This document shows positions 41,575-51,330 of a DNA stretch of 64,000 nucleotides, piece by piece. Numbering within the stretch: position 1 is the first letter of the stretch; every line of letters begins with the position of its first letter. The notes under the pieces were generated by a model, which worked only from the letters and a program-made list of their open reading frames with translations, searched no databases and was not told the origin of the DNA. The DNA is from Streptococcus sanguinis (GTDB lineage: Bacteria; Bacillota; Bacilli; Lactobacillales; Streptococcaceae). Position numbers and translations under genes: made by a program. The stretch spans positions 1-64,000 of the forward strand of contig NZ_JAHZPA010000005.1 in the NCBI RefSeq assembly GCF_019929225.1, written 5' to 3'.

Positions 41575-42138
41575 ATGAATTTACAAACTATTTTCACTTA
41601 TGTTTTCCTTGTTATTTTTATTAGCACAGAAATGTGGATTAAAAATAAAACTAAGTCAAACAATGTAAACGACTCTGCAGATAAAGGGAGCCGCTACATC
41701 ATTATCGGCAGTGTTATCTGCTGCTTATTTTTGATAAACGGACAATTTCTCGACTTTGTCCCCCACTTACCCAGCCTCACTATCTATCTTGGAATTCTCA
41801 TCTCTCTAGCAGGGTTCGCATTGCGGGTCTATGCAGTCAATTATCTCGGAAAAAACTTCACACTGGCCGTTCAGACAACCGATAGTCAACAATTAGTAGA
41901 CCATGGTCCTTATGCTATTGTGAGAAATCCTGCTTATACTGGCAGTATCTTGTCTATCCTTGGCCTATCGATTACCTCATTAAATCCTCTTACAATCATT
42001 ATCAGTCTTATTTTACTCATGTTAGGATATAGCATTCGACTTAGAGTAGAAGAAAAAGCTTTAGGCAATCACTTTGGGAAAAATTACGAAGCTTATTGCC
42101 AAAAGGTTAGATACCGAGTTTTTCCTTACATCTGGTAA
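41575..42138 (+). CDS. Isoprenylcysteine methyltransferase-like membrane protein
   Basis: About 187 residues from the ATG at 41575 (GGAGGAA upstream), with four to five membrane helices. The C-terminal half holds GPYAIVRNPAYTGSIL and EEKALGNHFGKNYEAYCQKVRYRVFPYI, the SAM-binding signature of the ICMT/PEMT family. Bacteria make no prenylated proteins of the usual kind, so a small lipid or amine substrate is more likely; it is unknown. Single gene. Confidence 0.8.
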   Translation: MNLQTIFTYVFLVIFISTEMWIKNKTKSNNVNDSADKGSRYIIIGSVICCLFLINGQFLDFVPHLPSLTIYLGILISLAGFALRVYAVNYLGKNFTLAVQTTDSQQLVDHGPYAIVRNPAYTGSILSILGLSITSLNPLTIIISLILLMLGYSIRLRVEEKALGNHFGKNYEAYCQKVRYRVFPYIW

Positions 42139-42145
42139 TCTCACC

Positions 42146-42195
42146 AAAAAACAAGCCACATTGTCAACCCTACAGTTGAAAGGTAGCTTGTTTTG
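42146..42195. repeat. 50-bp terminator-like repeat, copy 1
   Basis: Two-stage inverted repeat: outer AACAAGC.AC / GT.GCTTGTT, inner TCAAC/GTTGA, flanked by A- and T-runs. It differs from copy 2 (52193-52242) at 5 of 50 positions, all transitions. It serves as a bidirectional terminator between the ICMT-like gene and gldA. Confidence 0.8.
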
Positions 42196-42205
42196 TATTT
42201 TACTT

Positions 42206-43300
42206 TTATTTATCCAAATCCCTAACATATTGGTCGACTGCTAGAATGGCACCTGCAATGTCAGAAGCTGAAATCTCAAATGGCATCTGATGGATGGTTT
42301 CGCCCTCAATCGTCGCTTGCTGACCAACTTTGAGCAAATCTTCATAGCTGGCATTTTCTAAATGCATTTCTTTCAGAGTTGTCGGCATACCAATCTTTTT
42401 ATAGAAGCGAATATACTTTTCCAATTCTTCTTTAGGTCTGTTTTCTAAGAAGAGCTGGGTCAAGGTCCCATAGGCAACTTTTTCGCCGTGGGTCAGGTGG
42501 TGAATATCGCCTGTGAGAGCTGTAAAGCCGTTGTGGATAGCATGGGCTGCCGCTAAACCGCCGCTCTCAAATCCCACACCGCTGAGAAGGGTATTGGCTT
42601 CAATGATATTTTCCAGAGCTGCAGTCACGACTTTCGCTTCACAGGCCGCAATAGCCTGCAGGCCATCTGCAAACAGTGTTTCTTCACACTTCTTCGCAAT
42701 CGCCACACCAGCCAGACTCTGTCTTTGTCCCAACATGGTAGTGCCATTTTTTTGCTGGACAGCACGCGCTTCTACCCAAGTCGCTAAACCATCTGCAATC
42801 CCAGAAGCCAGAAGCCGTTTTGGCGCTCCAGCAATTACTTTCGTATCCACCAAGACGAGTTCAGGGTTTTTACTATAGAAAATATACTTTTCAAAGGCGC
42901 CATCTTCTGTATAGATAACAGAAAGTGCTGAAGTTGGGGCATCTGTAGAGGCAATGGTTGGCGCAATGACCACAGGACGTCCTAGTATGTCTGCAATCGC
43001 CTTCGCACTGTCAATGGTTTTTCCACCACCTAGACCAATAACCAAGTCTGCTCCGTCTTTTTCAGCCAGAGCAACGACCCGATCAATTTCAGCATCAGAA
43101 GCTTCTCCGTTAAAAGCTACATGCAGCACATGAAAGCCATAACGGGTAAGGTAGTCATTGAACTTTTCCCCAACAATCTGGTAAACCATATCATCACAAA
43201 GCAAGACTGGATGGCTGCCTAACTGAAGAATCTGTTTTGCATTTTCAAACAGGGCATTTTCTCCCTGAATATAACGAGACGGGCTTGCAAAAATTCTCAT
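42206..43300 (-). CDS. gldA: GldA-type NAD-dependent alcohol dehydrogenase
   Basis: 364 residues, metal-dependent iron-type alcohol dehydrogenase. Seen: VIGLGGGKTIDSAKAIAD (NAD loop), IASTDAPTSALSVIY, SGIADGLATWVEA and the metal-site His in AAAHAIHNG and HHLTHGEKVAYG. GldA oxidises glycerol to dihydroxyacetone but also reduces hydroxyacetone to 1,2-propanediol. In this cluster the second direction is the more likely one (inference). Last gene of the GRE unit. Confidence 0.92.
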   Translation of the reverse strand: MRIFASPSRYIQGENALFENAKQILQLGSHPVLLCDDMVYQIVGEKFNDYLTRYGFHVLHVAFNGEASDAEIDRVVALAEKDGADLVIGLGGGKTIDSAKAIADILGRPVVIAPTIASTDAPTSALSVIYTEDGAFEKYIFYSKNPELVLVDTKVIAGAPKRLLASGIADGLATWVEARAVQQKNGTTMLGQRQSLAGVAIAKKCEETLFADGLQAIAACEAKVVTAALENIIEANTLLSGVGFESGGLAAAHAIHNGFTALTGDIHHLTHGEKVAYGTLTQLFLENRPKEELEKYIRFYKKIGMPTTLKEMHLENASYEDLLKVGQQATIEGETIHQMPFEISASDIAGAILAVDQYVRDLDK

Positions 43301-43345
43301 AGAACACCTCTTTCTTTTTTATAGATAGAGCATTATATATGCCTT

Positions 43346-44014
43346 TTAAATGTATTCCTGATTGTGAATTGCTGACCAGTCTGCTGCAAAGTCATCCACT
43401 GCCTTAGCGATAGACGGCATGGCAAAGGCTGCTGCAAAGATATCTGGTCCTGCTGTAATAGCTTGAGCCCCATCAGCAAAAGCACGATTGATTTGACCAA
43501 CATTCTTAAAGGAAGCTGCCAATATTTTGCTGGCGGAATGATCCCGCTCAATCGCCTGAGCCAGCTGACTAATCACAGCATCTGAATCAATATTGAGATT
43601 TTCCATGCGGTTATAGTAAGGAGCAAGATAGTCAGCCCCCGCTTCAATGGCTAATAGCCCTTGAAAGATTGTATAAATGGCTGTCGCTGTAATCTTGTAG
43701 CCTTCTGCTTTAAGAGTTTTGATAGCTGCCAGCCCAGCCGGTGTGACCGGAACTTTAATGTAGACAGCATCGCCGCATTTTTTTCGAATTTCAGCAGCAT
43801 CTTTCAAGATTCCCTCATAATCCTTGGCAACAACCTGCACATGGATAGATGGGCCTTCTCCTATGATTTCCCGAACAGCTCGAATCCGCTCGAAGAAATC
43901 TATTTTTCCTTCTTTTTTTGCGATGGTCGGATTGGAAGTCACTCCCGCCAAAGGGAGGACTTCCGACCATTTTTTTATCTCCTCTAAATTTAAGGTATCA
44001 AGCATGAATTCCAT
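43346..44014 (-). CDS. Fructose-6-phosphate aldolase-type transaldolase-like protein
   Basis: 222 residues, the short transaldolase/FSA length. Seen: [13 protein letters not shown] with Asp6, GVTSNPTI, Gln60 in IHVQVVAKD, and the Schiff-base Lys87 in [14 protein letters not shown] enzymes split fructose-6-P or 1-deoxyfructose-6-P to glyceraldehyde-3-P plus dihydroxyacetone or hydroxyacetone. It lies between the glycyl radical enzyme and gldA, 14 bp after the former. Confidence 0.9.
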   Translation of the reverse strand: MEFMLDTLNLEEIKKWSEVLPLAGVTSNPTIAKKEGKIDFFERIRAVREIIGEGPSIHVQVVAKDYEGILKDAAEIRKKCGDAVYIKVPVTPAGLAAIKTLKAEGYKITATAIYTIFQGLLAIEAGADYLAPYYNRMENLNIDSDAVISQLAQAIERDHSASKILAASFKNVGQINRAFADGAQAITAGPDIFAAAFAMPSIAKAVDDFAADWSAIHNQEYI

Positions 44015-44028
44015 AAATTGGACCTCTT

Positions 44029-46470
44029 TTACAATGTGTGCTCCGTACGTCCAATAATATCATCTTGCGTCGCCTTGGAAAGCACATTGAAGAAAGCAGA
44101 GTAGCCTGCAACGCGAACAATCAAATCGCGGTGTTTTTCAGGATGCTTCTGAGCATCAATCAATGTTTCCCGAGAAACGACATTGTATTGGATATGATAG
44201 CCATGCAGACGGTTAAAGAATGTACGAAGCAAGGCAATAAGTTTCACTTTATCTTCTTCCTTAGACAGGGTCTGAGGATTGACTTTTTGATTGAGCAGAA
44301 CGCCACCTACGATTTCGTCTGTCGGTAATTTAGAAACAGATTTTAATACGGAGGTCGGGCCGTTCTTATCCATATTGTGGGATGGAGAGCAGCCTTCAGC
44401 GAGCGGTGTTCCGGCATTGCGGCCATCTGGTGTCGCCAAGGTACCGCGACCTTGACCTACATTGGCTGAAATAGAAGAAGTTCCAGAGTAGCGGATACCG
44501 CCAATTGGACCGCGGCCATAGCGGGTATTTGGATATTTAGCGATTTCATCCACATAAATATCATAAGCATCTGTCACTAGCTTATCTGCGTAATCATCAT
44601 CATTACCATATTTCGGTGCATCATGAATCAACATCTCTTGAATTTCTTTACCACGCTCACCTGCATAGTCCGTTTCAAGTGCATGCCAGAGTTCAGCTGG
44701 AGTCAGCCTGCCTTCCTCAAAGACCAGCTTCTTGATAGCCGCCAGTGAGTCTGATAGATTGGCAATACCGACTTGAAGACCGGAAATATAGTCATAGACA
44801 GCTCCGCCCTCTTTCAAATGCTTGCCGCGTCCGATACAGTCATCTGTCAAAGCTGAGCAGAGGATATCCGGCACTTCTCTTTCAAGAGATAGGTCGATAG
44901 AATTTTCCACGATGACACTCATGCGGGTCAAGTGGCGCAAGGTCTTGTCCCAAGCCGTTTGCAGCTCAGCAAAGCTCTTCATATCTTTAAAGTGACCGAA
45001 ACTTGGCGCAAAGCGCTTGCCAGATGCTGGATCAATCCCATCGTTCATAGTGATAAGGAGCACCTTAGGGAAGTTCATGTAGCTCATACCTGTACAACGG
45101 TAGCCCCATTTACCAGGCACAGCAGTTTCCACACAGCCGATAGCACTGTAGTCGTATGCGTCTTCTTCCAAAACTCCTTTAGCAATAAAGGACGGAATGA
45201 TGATTTCATCATTATTGAAGGCCGGCATACCGAAGCCAAGCTTCATGACTTCGATACACTCATTCATAAAGCGAGCATCTAAGCCTGCATGATAACGAAC
45301 GGTCAGATTCGGCTGAGGAAGATGAGTTTGAGCTACAGATTTCAAGACAAGGTAGGAAAGTGGGTTGACTGCATCTCTCTTATCTCTCGTTTGGCCCCCG
45401 ATTGTCACATTTTGATAAAGGGGACTGCCTGCAGATGAGAATGTGTGGGCCTGACTGCGCACTTTATTAATGGTAATCGTCTTAATCCAGAGATTGGTTA
45501 AGCGTTCTACAATGCTAGCTTCTGTCTCACGTCCAGCTTCCAAATCTGCTTTGACATAAGGGTACATGTACTGGTCAAAGCGTCCATAAGAGAGTGAATG
45601 TCCGTTAGACTCAATCTGAAGGATACACTGGATAAACCAAACAGACTGAACAGCTTCAGCAAAGGTTGATGCTGGCTCATACGGCACTTTAGAACAGATT
45701 CTAGCGATTTCTAAGAGCTCCTGACGGCGCTTAGGCTCTGCTTTTTCAGCCAGCTGATTGGCCAAAGCAACAAAACGCTCCGCATAAGCTTTCACAGCAT
45801 CCACAACGATGAAAATGGAATCATAAAAGTGGTATTTGTCAATACTAGCCGGATCGGTCAAATTCAAAGCTTCCTTAGCTGCCCGAGCTTTTTCTTCAAA
45901 ACCTTTCAGTCCATAAGCCAAGAGTTTTTGATAGTTGACCGCCAAGTGGGCGTCCCCAGAGTTCATCTTTCCTTCCATACCAAAGAAGCCTGTTTCCATA
46001 TAAACCTGAACTTCTTCTGGAAGGAGAGCTCCAGCTCTCGCACGGAGGTTATTATTTTCCCAGAAAGGAGCAATACTGCGGAGCTGCTCTTTGGTTTCCT
46101 CTGTAATGTAGAAGACGTCTCCGTCCCGCTTCTCAAAAAGATCTAGTTCATTGAGTACAAACTCTAAAGTATACTCTGGGAAAATAGGCGCATCTTTATT
46201 AGATGAAGCTTGATTACCGACAATCACTGTTTCATCTTCAATATAAAGCGTCATATTTTCCAAAATCTCTTTGAGCATGTAAGCGCGCTTCAACACATTT
46301 GGTTTTTCCTTGTGTTTATCATAGGCCTTAGTAGCTAGGACAGCACGCTCTGCATCAATATAGGGCTTTTTATTTAAAACATCTTCCCGATACTTATTCA
46401 TCCGCTCTGTTAAGCTACCAAAATAGTCTGTTTTTATTGTTGTTTTTTCTACTTCTTTTACTTGGATCAT
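44029..46470 (-). CDS. Glycyl radical enzyme, PflD/YbiW-like (not pyruvate formate-lyase)
   Basis: 813 residues. C-terminal glycyl radical loop RVAGYSAFF and active-site cysteine loop [14 protein letters not shown] (Cys446, Glu448), plus [15 protein letters not shown]. True pyruvate formate-lyase has a Cys-Cys pair at this loop; the GCVE form belongs to C-O/C-N/C-S lyases. The Asp of glycerol dehydratase just after this loop is replaced (GYRC instead of GWHD), which argues against glycerol dehydratase. With PTS, FSA and GldA around it, ring opening of a 1,5-anhydrohexitol-6-phosphate is the best guess. Confidence 0.85.
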   Translation of the reverse strand: MIQVKEVEKTTIKTDYFGSLTERMNKYREDVLNKKPYIDAERAVLATKAYDKHKEKPNVLKRAYMLKEILENMTLYIEDETVIVGNQASSNKDAPIFPEYTLEFVLNELDLFEKRDGDVFYITEETKEQLRSIAPFWENNNLRARAGALLPEEVQVYMETGFFGMEGKMNSGDAHLAVNYQKLLAYGLKGFEEKARAAKEALNLTDPASIDKYHFYDSIFIVVDAVKAYAERFVALANQLAEKAEPKRRQELLEIARICSKVPYEPASTFAEAVQSVWFIQCILQIESNGHSLSYGRFDQYMYPYVKADLEAGRETEASIVERLTNLWIKTITINKVRSQAHTFSSAGSPLYQNVTIGGQTRDKRDAVNPLSYLVLKSVAQTHLPQPNLTVRYHAGLDARFMNECIEVMKLGFGMPAFNNDEIIIPSFIAKGVLEEDAYDYSAIGCVETAVPGKWGYRCTGMSYMNFPKVLLITMNDGIDPASGKRFAPSFGHFKDMKSFAELQTAWDKTLRHLTRMSVIVENSIDLSLEREVPDILCSALTDDCIGRGKHLKEGGAVYDYISGLQVGIANLSDSLAAIKKLVFEEGRLTPAELWHALETDYAGERGKEIQEMLIHDAPKYGNDDDYADKLVTDAYDIYVDEIAKYPNTRYGRGPIGGIRYSGTSSISANVGQGRGTLATPDGRNAGTPLAEGCSPSHNMDKNGPTSVLKSVSKLPTDEIVGGVLLNQKVNPQTLSKEEDKVKLIALLRTFFNRLHGYHIQYNVVSRETLIDAQKHPEKHRDLIVRVAGYSAFFNVLSKATQDDIIGRTEHTL

Positions 46471-46503
46471 TTGGCCACGACCTTTCTTATGAAATTTAAT
46501 TTA

Positions 46504-46546
46504 TTTCTTTCGTAACTATTGTAACATGCAAAATCCTAGAATTCAA
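46504..46546 (-). promoter_or_regulatory. Internal promoter of GRE-FSA-gldA with shared motif
   Basis: Minus strand TTGAAT (46541-46546), 17 bp, TACAAT (46518-46523). Directly downstream of the -10 is TTTCTTTCGTAACT (plus strand, 46504-46517), a motif also at 48679-48692 and 51331-51344 in the other two promoters of the cluster. Confidence 0.65.
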
Positions 46547-46581
46547 TCATTTATAGGCGATTACTGAATTAAAGATTTTTT

Positions 46582-46593
46582 GCACATTTGTGC
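46582..46593. promoter_or_regulatory. Palindrome upstream of the GRE promoter
   Basis: GCACATTTGTGC, identical to the palindrome at 48761-48772. Its centre lies about 41 bp upstream of the -35 outer edge, a position suited to an activator. The SorC-type regulator of the cluster is the candidate binder (inference). Confidence 0.6.
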
Positions 46594-46638
46594 CATCCGA
46601 GCCAAGAAACTTTTGTGTTTTTATCCATCAAAATCAGA

Positions 46639-47940
46639 TTATTCTTCATTTTTCAACTCGTTATTGTAGGCAATCTTATCCTGAAACTTCACAAATGGGA
46701 AATAGACAAAGGCGGACATGGCTAAGATGACAATTTGAATGACTGCCCCTTGCCAGCCAGCGACCATAAAGCCAGAAATGATAGCCGGTGTACTCCAAGG
46801 CAAAGTCACACCTGCGAATGGCTGCATAAAGCCGACCGCAATCGCCATGTAGACAATCAAAGCGGCTAGAACCGGTACCAAAACAAAGGGCAGAAACATG
46901 ACCGGATTCATCACAATCGGAAAACCAAAGACAACTGGCTCATTGACATTAAAGATTGCCGGGAAAGCAGCAACTTTCCCCAGAGCCTTATACTGTTTGG
47001 ACTTGGCAGCAAAGAGCATGGCCACGACCACTCCGAAAGTAATACCGGATCCCGATAAGATAAGAAAACTATCCAAGAACTGTTGGGTCACAATATGAGC
47101 GCCTTGACTAACGGACAGCTTATCTGCAGCAAGCAGGGCCTTATTGGCATCTAGATTTGACAGTAGCAAAGCTGTTACGACACCATTGACAACGGACTGA
47201 CCGTGGACGCCGAACCACCACAGGAAAGAAATGAAGAAAGCAATACCGATAGCTCCATACAGAGAGCCCGTCAGACCTTGCAGAGGCACCTGAATGACAT
47301 CGTAAATCATCTCAATAAAGGTACCGCCACCAGTCGCTATCTTGGCAATAATATAAACAATCATTGACAGCAAGAAAATAACGAAAGCAGGAATCATGGC
47401 TTCAAACTGCTTGGCAATCGCTTGCGGAACCTGCTCTGGCATTTTGATGACAATATGCTTTTGAATGAAAATCGTATAGATACTGCCAACTGCCAGACCA
47501 ATGAGAATGGCCCCAATGATTCCTTGACCGCCAAACCAGACCTTGGCAATCGCATCTGCAATCGCCTCACCCTTTTCTGGTATGTAGGAGGATTTCAAAA
47601 GGATAAAGAAAGAAGAAAGAGACAACACCCCTGCCGGCAGAGGCTCTACACCGCTGTTCTTGGCATAAGAATAGCCGATTGAAAAACAAGAAATCAGCCC
47701 CATAATGGCAAAGGTTCCTGAATAAACCTGCATAAACGGTTCTGTCCAGTCCGTCCCAAACACACCAGCAATGGCTTGATTTAGACCTTCAAATGGTAAT
47801 TGCCCTACAATCAAGAATAGGCTTCCCACAACTGTAAGAGGCAAAATTGCCAACATACCATCTTTTAAGGCGATAATCCCGCGCATATTGACAAACTTCA
47901 TAATCGGCGCAATGATTTTTTGAGTATCCACTTTAGACAT
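46639..47940 (-). CDS. PTS EIIC, lactose/cellobiose family (GRE cluster)
   Basis: 433 residues, about ten membrane segments, membrane channel subunit. Seen: IIALKDGMLAILPLTVVGSLFL, FGVHGQSVVNGVVTALL and FNVNEPVVFGFPIVMNP, the substrate-loop signature of Lac-family IIC. Its soluble partners IIB and IIA lie directly upstream. The imported sugar is not known; it should be the precursor of the GRE substrate. Confidence 0.92.
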   Translation of the reverse strand: MSKVDTQKIIAPIMKFVNMRGIIALKDGMLAILPLTVVGSLFLIVGQLPFEGLNQAIAGVFGTDWTEPFMQVYSGTFAIMGLISCFSIGYSYAKNSGVEPLPAGVLSLSSFFILLKSSYIPEKGEAIADAIAKVWFGGQGIIGAILIGLAVGSIYTIFIQKHIVIKMPEQVPQAIAKQFEAMIPAFVIFLLSMIVYIIAKIATGGGTFIEMIYDVIQVPLQGLTGSLYGAIGIAFFISFLWWFGVHGQSVVNGVVTALLLSNLDANKALLAADKLSVSQGAHIVTQQFLDSFLILSGSGITFGVVVAMLFAAKSKQYKALGKVAAFPAIFNVNEPVVFGFPIVMNPVMFLPFVLVPVLAALIVYMAIAVGFMQPFAGVTLPWSTPAIISGFMVAGWQGAVIQIVILAMSAFVYFPFVKFQDKIAYNNELKNEE

Positions 47941-47957
47941 AACGAAGCTCCTTGATT

Positions 47958-48269
47958 TTAATGTTTATCCAACAAACTCAAAGCGAGGTTTAGCACTTTT
48001 TCACCATCTAGCATACCGTAATCAGCCATCGGAATAACTGCAATCGGAGTATGGCAGCTGTCGCAAATAGCTGTAGATTTGTCTAGTGTATAGGCTACCT
48101 GCGGGCCCAATAAAGCGACATCCAGATCCGCTGCATAATCAGCCAACTTAGCCTGAGAGTAGGCTTCAATCTCAGCTTCCAACCCTTTTTCAGCTGCAGC
48201 TATTTTCATATTGTTGACCAACATTCCTGTTGAAAAACCTGCCGCGCAAAACAAACCAATCTTAACCAT
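47958..48269 (-). CDS. PTS EIIB, lactose/cellobiose family (GRE cluster)
   Basis: 103 residues. The phospho-carrier Cys8 lies in IGLFCAAGFSTGMLVNNM. The rest has the usual P-loop-like fold with LLGPQVAYTL and CHTPIAVIPMADYGM. It receives phosphate from IIA and passes it to the sugar with IIC. Operon IIA-IIB-IIC. Confidence 0.93.
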   Translation of the reverse strand: MVKIGLFCAAGFSTGMLVNNMKIAAAEKGLEAEIEAYSQAKLADYAADLDVALLGPQVAYTLDKSTAICDSCHTPIAVIPMADYGMLDGEKVLNLALSLLDKH

Positions 48270-48289
48270 CTTTTCATCCTCCTGATGAT

Positions 48290-48613
48290 TTATTTTTCCC
48301 CTTGTAATTCTCTTCTCAAGTCGATGATTTCTTTGATGAGGTTAATCTCTGTAATGCTAGTCATCAAATGATCTTGAGAATGAACAAACAGCGCTGTAAT
48401 CTCTGTTTTCGTTCCTCCAGCTTCCTGAGCTAGGAACTTGGTCTGCAAGTTATGGGCCTCTAACAGCGCCTTATCTGCCAGCTCAATCTGCTCATCGCAT
48501 TCTGAAAACTTACCATCTTTAGCTAGTGATAAAGCTTGATAAATATGCTGCTTGGCATCACCAGCGTCTAAGATAAGACCCATGATAATTTGATCTGCTA
48601 CAATCATTTCCAT
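48290..48613 (-). CDS. PTS EIIA, lactose/cellobiose family (GRE cluster)
   Basis: 107 residues, trimeric helical IIA. Seen: MGLILDAGDAKQHIYQAL and the phospho-His block LFVHSQDHLMTSI. First gene of the PTS unit, with a clear promoter at 48695-48723. Confidence 0.92.
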   Translation of the reverse strand: MEMIVADQIIMGLILDAGDAKQHIYQALSLAKDGKFSECDEQIELADKALLEAHNLQTKFLAQEAGGTKTEITALFVHSQDHLMTSITEINLIKEIIDLRRELQGEK

Positions 48614-48945
48614 ATGTTACAATCGCTCCTATCTTTATAATTAACAAAAACCTGTTCTTTTGTTTGAAAGTGATTTATTTTTGTTTGTAACTAGAATGTA
48701 TCACCTTTATCTCAGTACGTCAATACATTATAGAACAAATTAGCTTATTTAAATTTTTTCGCACATTTGTGCAAAAAATAAAAACTCCCCCATAAAGGAC
48801 AGTTATGTACAGCTTTATGCAACTGCGAATCAAAGGCACTCTATTAGATAAGAACGATAAGCAGATTCGACACAAAAAAAGAAGCAGCAGCTATTCGCTT
48901 CTACTTCTTCATATATGCTATTTTAAAAAACCAAAACTTATCTTT
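48614..48945. other. Regulatory region upstream of the PTS genes
   Basis: Minus strand promoter TTGACG (48718-48723), 17 bp, TACATT (48695-48700). Motif TTTTGTTTGTAACT (48679-48692) follows the -10, and palindrome GCACATTTGTGC (48761-48772) is centred about 43 bp upstream of the -35, set inside T6/A6 runs. Right of this, 48877-48915 contains an AGAAGC/GCTTCT hairpin with T-run on the minus strand, the terminator of the small membrane-protein gene. No gene is supported. Confidence 0.65.
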
Positions 48946-49437
48946 TTAAACGGCTTTCTCAATTTCCTTTGCTATTTTACTTTTCCGCAATTTCCTCTGG
49001 AGGATGTATTTCAATAAAACAGCAGGATTCAGACTGTAGGATAATTGCCATTTAAAATAATTAATCCACTCGATGATAGCAAAAAACCAAATTGCTAAAG
49101 AGATTATGGATGTGGGAAATTCACTGTAATTTAAAATAATTATCAGGGCCCCTACACCTAGTAAAATAAGGTCTAAGATCTTTAGTATTCTGTAAATCTT
49201 GCCTGTATATCTTTCAGCAAATCTTGGATTGGAAATCCTTTTTATCAAAATCCACCAGAAAACAGAGCCCTGTATCAAAATAAAACTCAGTACAAACAAG
49301 GAGAAAGAAATAGAAATCAAAGCTCCAGTAGTAAGAATCCATTTTTTGAGAAGGAAAAAATTCATCCAAAATACTAGCACAGCGACTAGCTCCCCTGTGG
49401 CTAAACTAGTCAATTTTCGTTTCATTGGCTTTTTCAA
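48946..49437 (-). CDS. Small membrane protein of unknown function
   Basis: 163 residues with about four hydrophobic helices and a basic C-terminal tail (QRKLRKSKIAKEIEKAV). The start is a TTG (49435-49437) with GGAGGT 11 bp upstream; an ATG four codons later (49425) is the alternative. No family recognised. It lies between the sorC-like regulator and the PTS genes and has its own terminator. Confidence 0.6.
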   Translation of the reverse strand: MKKPMKRKLTSLATGELVAVLVFWMNFFLLKKWILTTGALISISFSLFVLSFILIQGSVFWWILIKRISNPRFAERYTGKIYRILKILDLILLGVGALIIILNYSEFPTSIISLAIWFFAIIEWINYFKWQLSYSLNPAVLLKYILQRKLRKSKIAKEIEKAV

Positions 49438-49538
49438 ATCAAGAATCCACCTCCATACATAGCTGCTAATCCACTATTAAAAAATAGAATCCCTAAATTC
49501 CGTCTTGGAAATCTCTTGCACCTGAGATTCCACTGACA

Positions 49539-50510
49539 TCAAGAAGTGAAGAAACTCCTATCTCCATCCAAGTCTAGCATTTTTAGAATCGTCGCTTCAT
49601 CTGTCACCAAATGATTAACATAGCCAGCTCGCAACACTGCTAAGATGGCAGCAGATTTTTGACTGCCATAGGCAAAGGCCAAACTAAGCGGCACCTTTTT
49701 CAAATTTTCCAAAGAGATGGCAATCGTTCGATTTTGCAAATGCTGGTAGACCATCTCCCCTTTTTTATTAAAGAAGCGGCAGCAGATTTCTCCAACAGCA
49801 TCCTGACTCTCTAGAGCAAGAAAATCCTCCGAGGTCAGCATGTCCAGCCATTGGCGATTTCTCGTGTCAACCTGCCCTCCAATACCAACCACAGCCACAT
49901 CCAGCTCCTGCCAGCTACTTTTCAGATCTTCAAAATATTTAGAAGCCAATATTCCATTTGTCAGTTGCTCGTTCTCCTGAATAATCGTGGAATTCATAAA
50001 ACGGCAGTCCCCATGGTATTTTCCAGCCATGCTATAGATGAGGGTGTTCACATGATAGCGTGCATGGATATGACTCGGTCCACCTGCCAAAGGAAAGAAA
50101 TGGACATTTGTCAAATGCTTGCTGCTGGAGTGCTCTACTAAAAGGCTTAAGCTCTTTCCCCAAGAAAATCCCACTTTATCATTGTCTTTAATCAGGCCGC
50201 GCAGCATACCCGCAGCAGCTTGAGCCAACCTCTCTTCCAAGTCTGCTGGAGATTCATCTACTAAGTTACTGACAATTTCGATTCCCTTGAGCCCATATTT
50301 TTCTTTTACATAGTTTTCCAAATGAAATAAGCGGGTATCAAAGTCTTCAATCTCAATCTTTACAATACCTTCTTTTTTAGCTTCTGCCAGCATTCGGCTG
50401 ATAGTGGTGCGATAAATCCCTGTCTCAGCCGCAATGTCAGACTGGCTTCTTTCTTCTAGGTAGTAGAGATAAGCAATTTTTGCCAATAGTTTTTTTCTTT
50501 CATTTTTCAT
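49539..50510 (-). CDS. SorC/CggR-family sugar-responsive regulator
   Basis: 323 residues. N-terminal HTH RSQSDIAAETGIYRTTISRMLAEAKKEGIV, then a sugar-phosphate-binding domain: VGFSWGKSLSLLVEH, FFPLAGGPSH, VVGIGGQVDTR and SLAFAYGSQKSAAILAVLRAGYVNHLVTDE. SorC-family proteins sense phosphorylated sugars and may repress or activate. It follows deoR by 18 bp, so the two regulators are cotranscribed. Confidence 0.88.
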   Translation of the reverse strand: MKNERKKLLAKIAYLYYLEERSQSDIAAETGIYRTTISRMLAEAKKEGIVKIEIEDFDTRLFHLENYVKEKYGLKGIEIVSNLVDESPADLEERLAQAAAGMLRGLIKDNDKVGFSWGKSLSLLVEHSSSKHLTNVHFFPLAGGPSHIHARYHVNTLIYSMAGKYHGDCRFMNSTIIQENEQLTNGILASKYFEDLKSSWQELDVAVVGIGGQVDTRNRQWLDMLTSEDFLALESQDAVGEICCRFFNKKGEMVYQHLQNRTIAISLENLKKVPLSLAFAYGSQKSAAILAVLRAGYVNHLVTDEATILKMLDLDGDRSFFTS

Positions 50511-50528
50511 CTTATCTCCTTCTCTCTG

Positions 50529-51272
50529 CTAGATTAGAGTCAGTTTGATATCCGCAGCTTTCAAGCGCTCAACAGCTTCTTTAGGAATCGCCTTGTCAGT
50601 CACCACTTGAGCAATCTGCTTGAAGCCGAATCTCTTAACTATTCCTTTTCTGGTAAACTTACTTGAGTCCGTCAAGACAATCATCTGGTCAGATGCCTCT
50701 GACATATACTGCACAACCTCACTCCGCATCAGATCCTTGCCTGTAAAGCCTAGATTTTCATCATAGCCATCTGTTCCGACAAAAGCATGTTCTACGTGAA
50801 AAAAGCGGATCATTTCCTTGAGAAGAGGCCCTACTGTCACTTGAGAATCTTTCTGAAATTCTCCGCCCAGTAAGATAATTTTACAAGAATCAGTTTGTTT
50901 TATATAATCCGCAATAAAATAAGAATTGGTAATAATCTTGACATTCTTTTTCGTTCGGCAGATTTCCTCAGCTAGTAAGGCACAGGTCGAGCCTGATTCG
51001 ATCATAATGGTTTCATTATCCTGAACGATTTTTGCCGCTTCCTGAGCAATCCGGCGCTTGGTATCATAATGAAAGGAAAGCCTGACATTCAGATCATCGC
51101 CGCTATTTAAAACAGCATAGCCATGCTCTCTGCGCAACAGACCTTTGGTTTCCAGCTTATCCAAGTCTTTGCGAATCGTTACTTTGGATACTTTTAAGCG
51201 GTCAGACAAAGTATTGACATCGATTCGTTCAAATTCAGATACTAATTTAACAATTTCATCTAAACGTTCCAT
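50529..51272 (-). CDS. DeoR-family transcriptional regulator
   Basis: 247 residues. N-terminal DeoR HTH RIDVNTLSDRLKVSKVTIRKDLDKLETKGLLRREHG, then a phosphosugar-binding domain with IMIESGSTCALLAEE, TNSYFIADYI and TDSSKFTRKG. DeoR proteins usually repress sugar genes until a phosphorylated intermediate binds. Divergent from the activase gene and first of a two-regulator unit. Confidence 0.92.
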   Translation of the reverse strand: MERLDEIVKLVSEFERIDVNTLSDRLKVSKVTIRKDLDKLETKGLLRREHGYAVLNSGDDLNVRLSFHYDTKRRIAQEAAKIVQDNETIMIESGSTCALLAEEICRTKKNVKIITNSYFIADYIKQTDSCKIILLGGEFQKDSQVTVGPLLKEMIRFFHVEHAFVGTDGYDENLGFTGKDLMRSEVVQYMSEASDQMIVLTDSSKFTRKGIVKRFGFKQIAQVVTDKAIPKEAVERLKAADIKLTLI

Positions 51273-51330
51273 TCTATCACCTCTGCTATTATTGTAACAA
51301 AAGACGTCTTAAAAATAAAATAAAAATAAC

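Noticed and set aside
44029..46470. Naming the glycyl radical enzyme pyruvate formate-lyase (pflB/pflD)
   Set aside because: The active-site loop has one Cys (GCVE), not the Cys-Cys pair of PFL, and the neighbours do not fit pyruvate metabolism.
44029..46470. B12-independent glycerol dehydratase because gldA is adjacent
   Set aside because: The residue aligning with the conserved Asp after the GCVE loop is Cys here, and an FSA aldolase plus sugar PTS would have no role.
48805..49017. Small plus-strand ORF in the PTS upstream region
   Set aside because: No ribosome site; it overlaps the terminator and the 3' end of the opposite gene.
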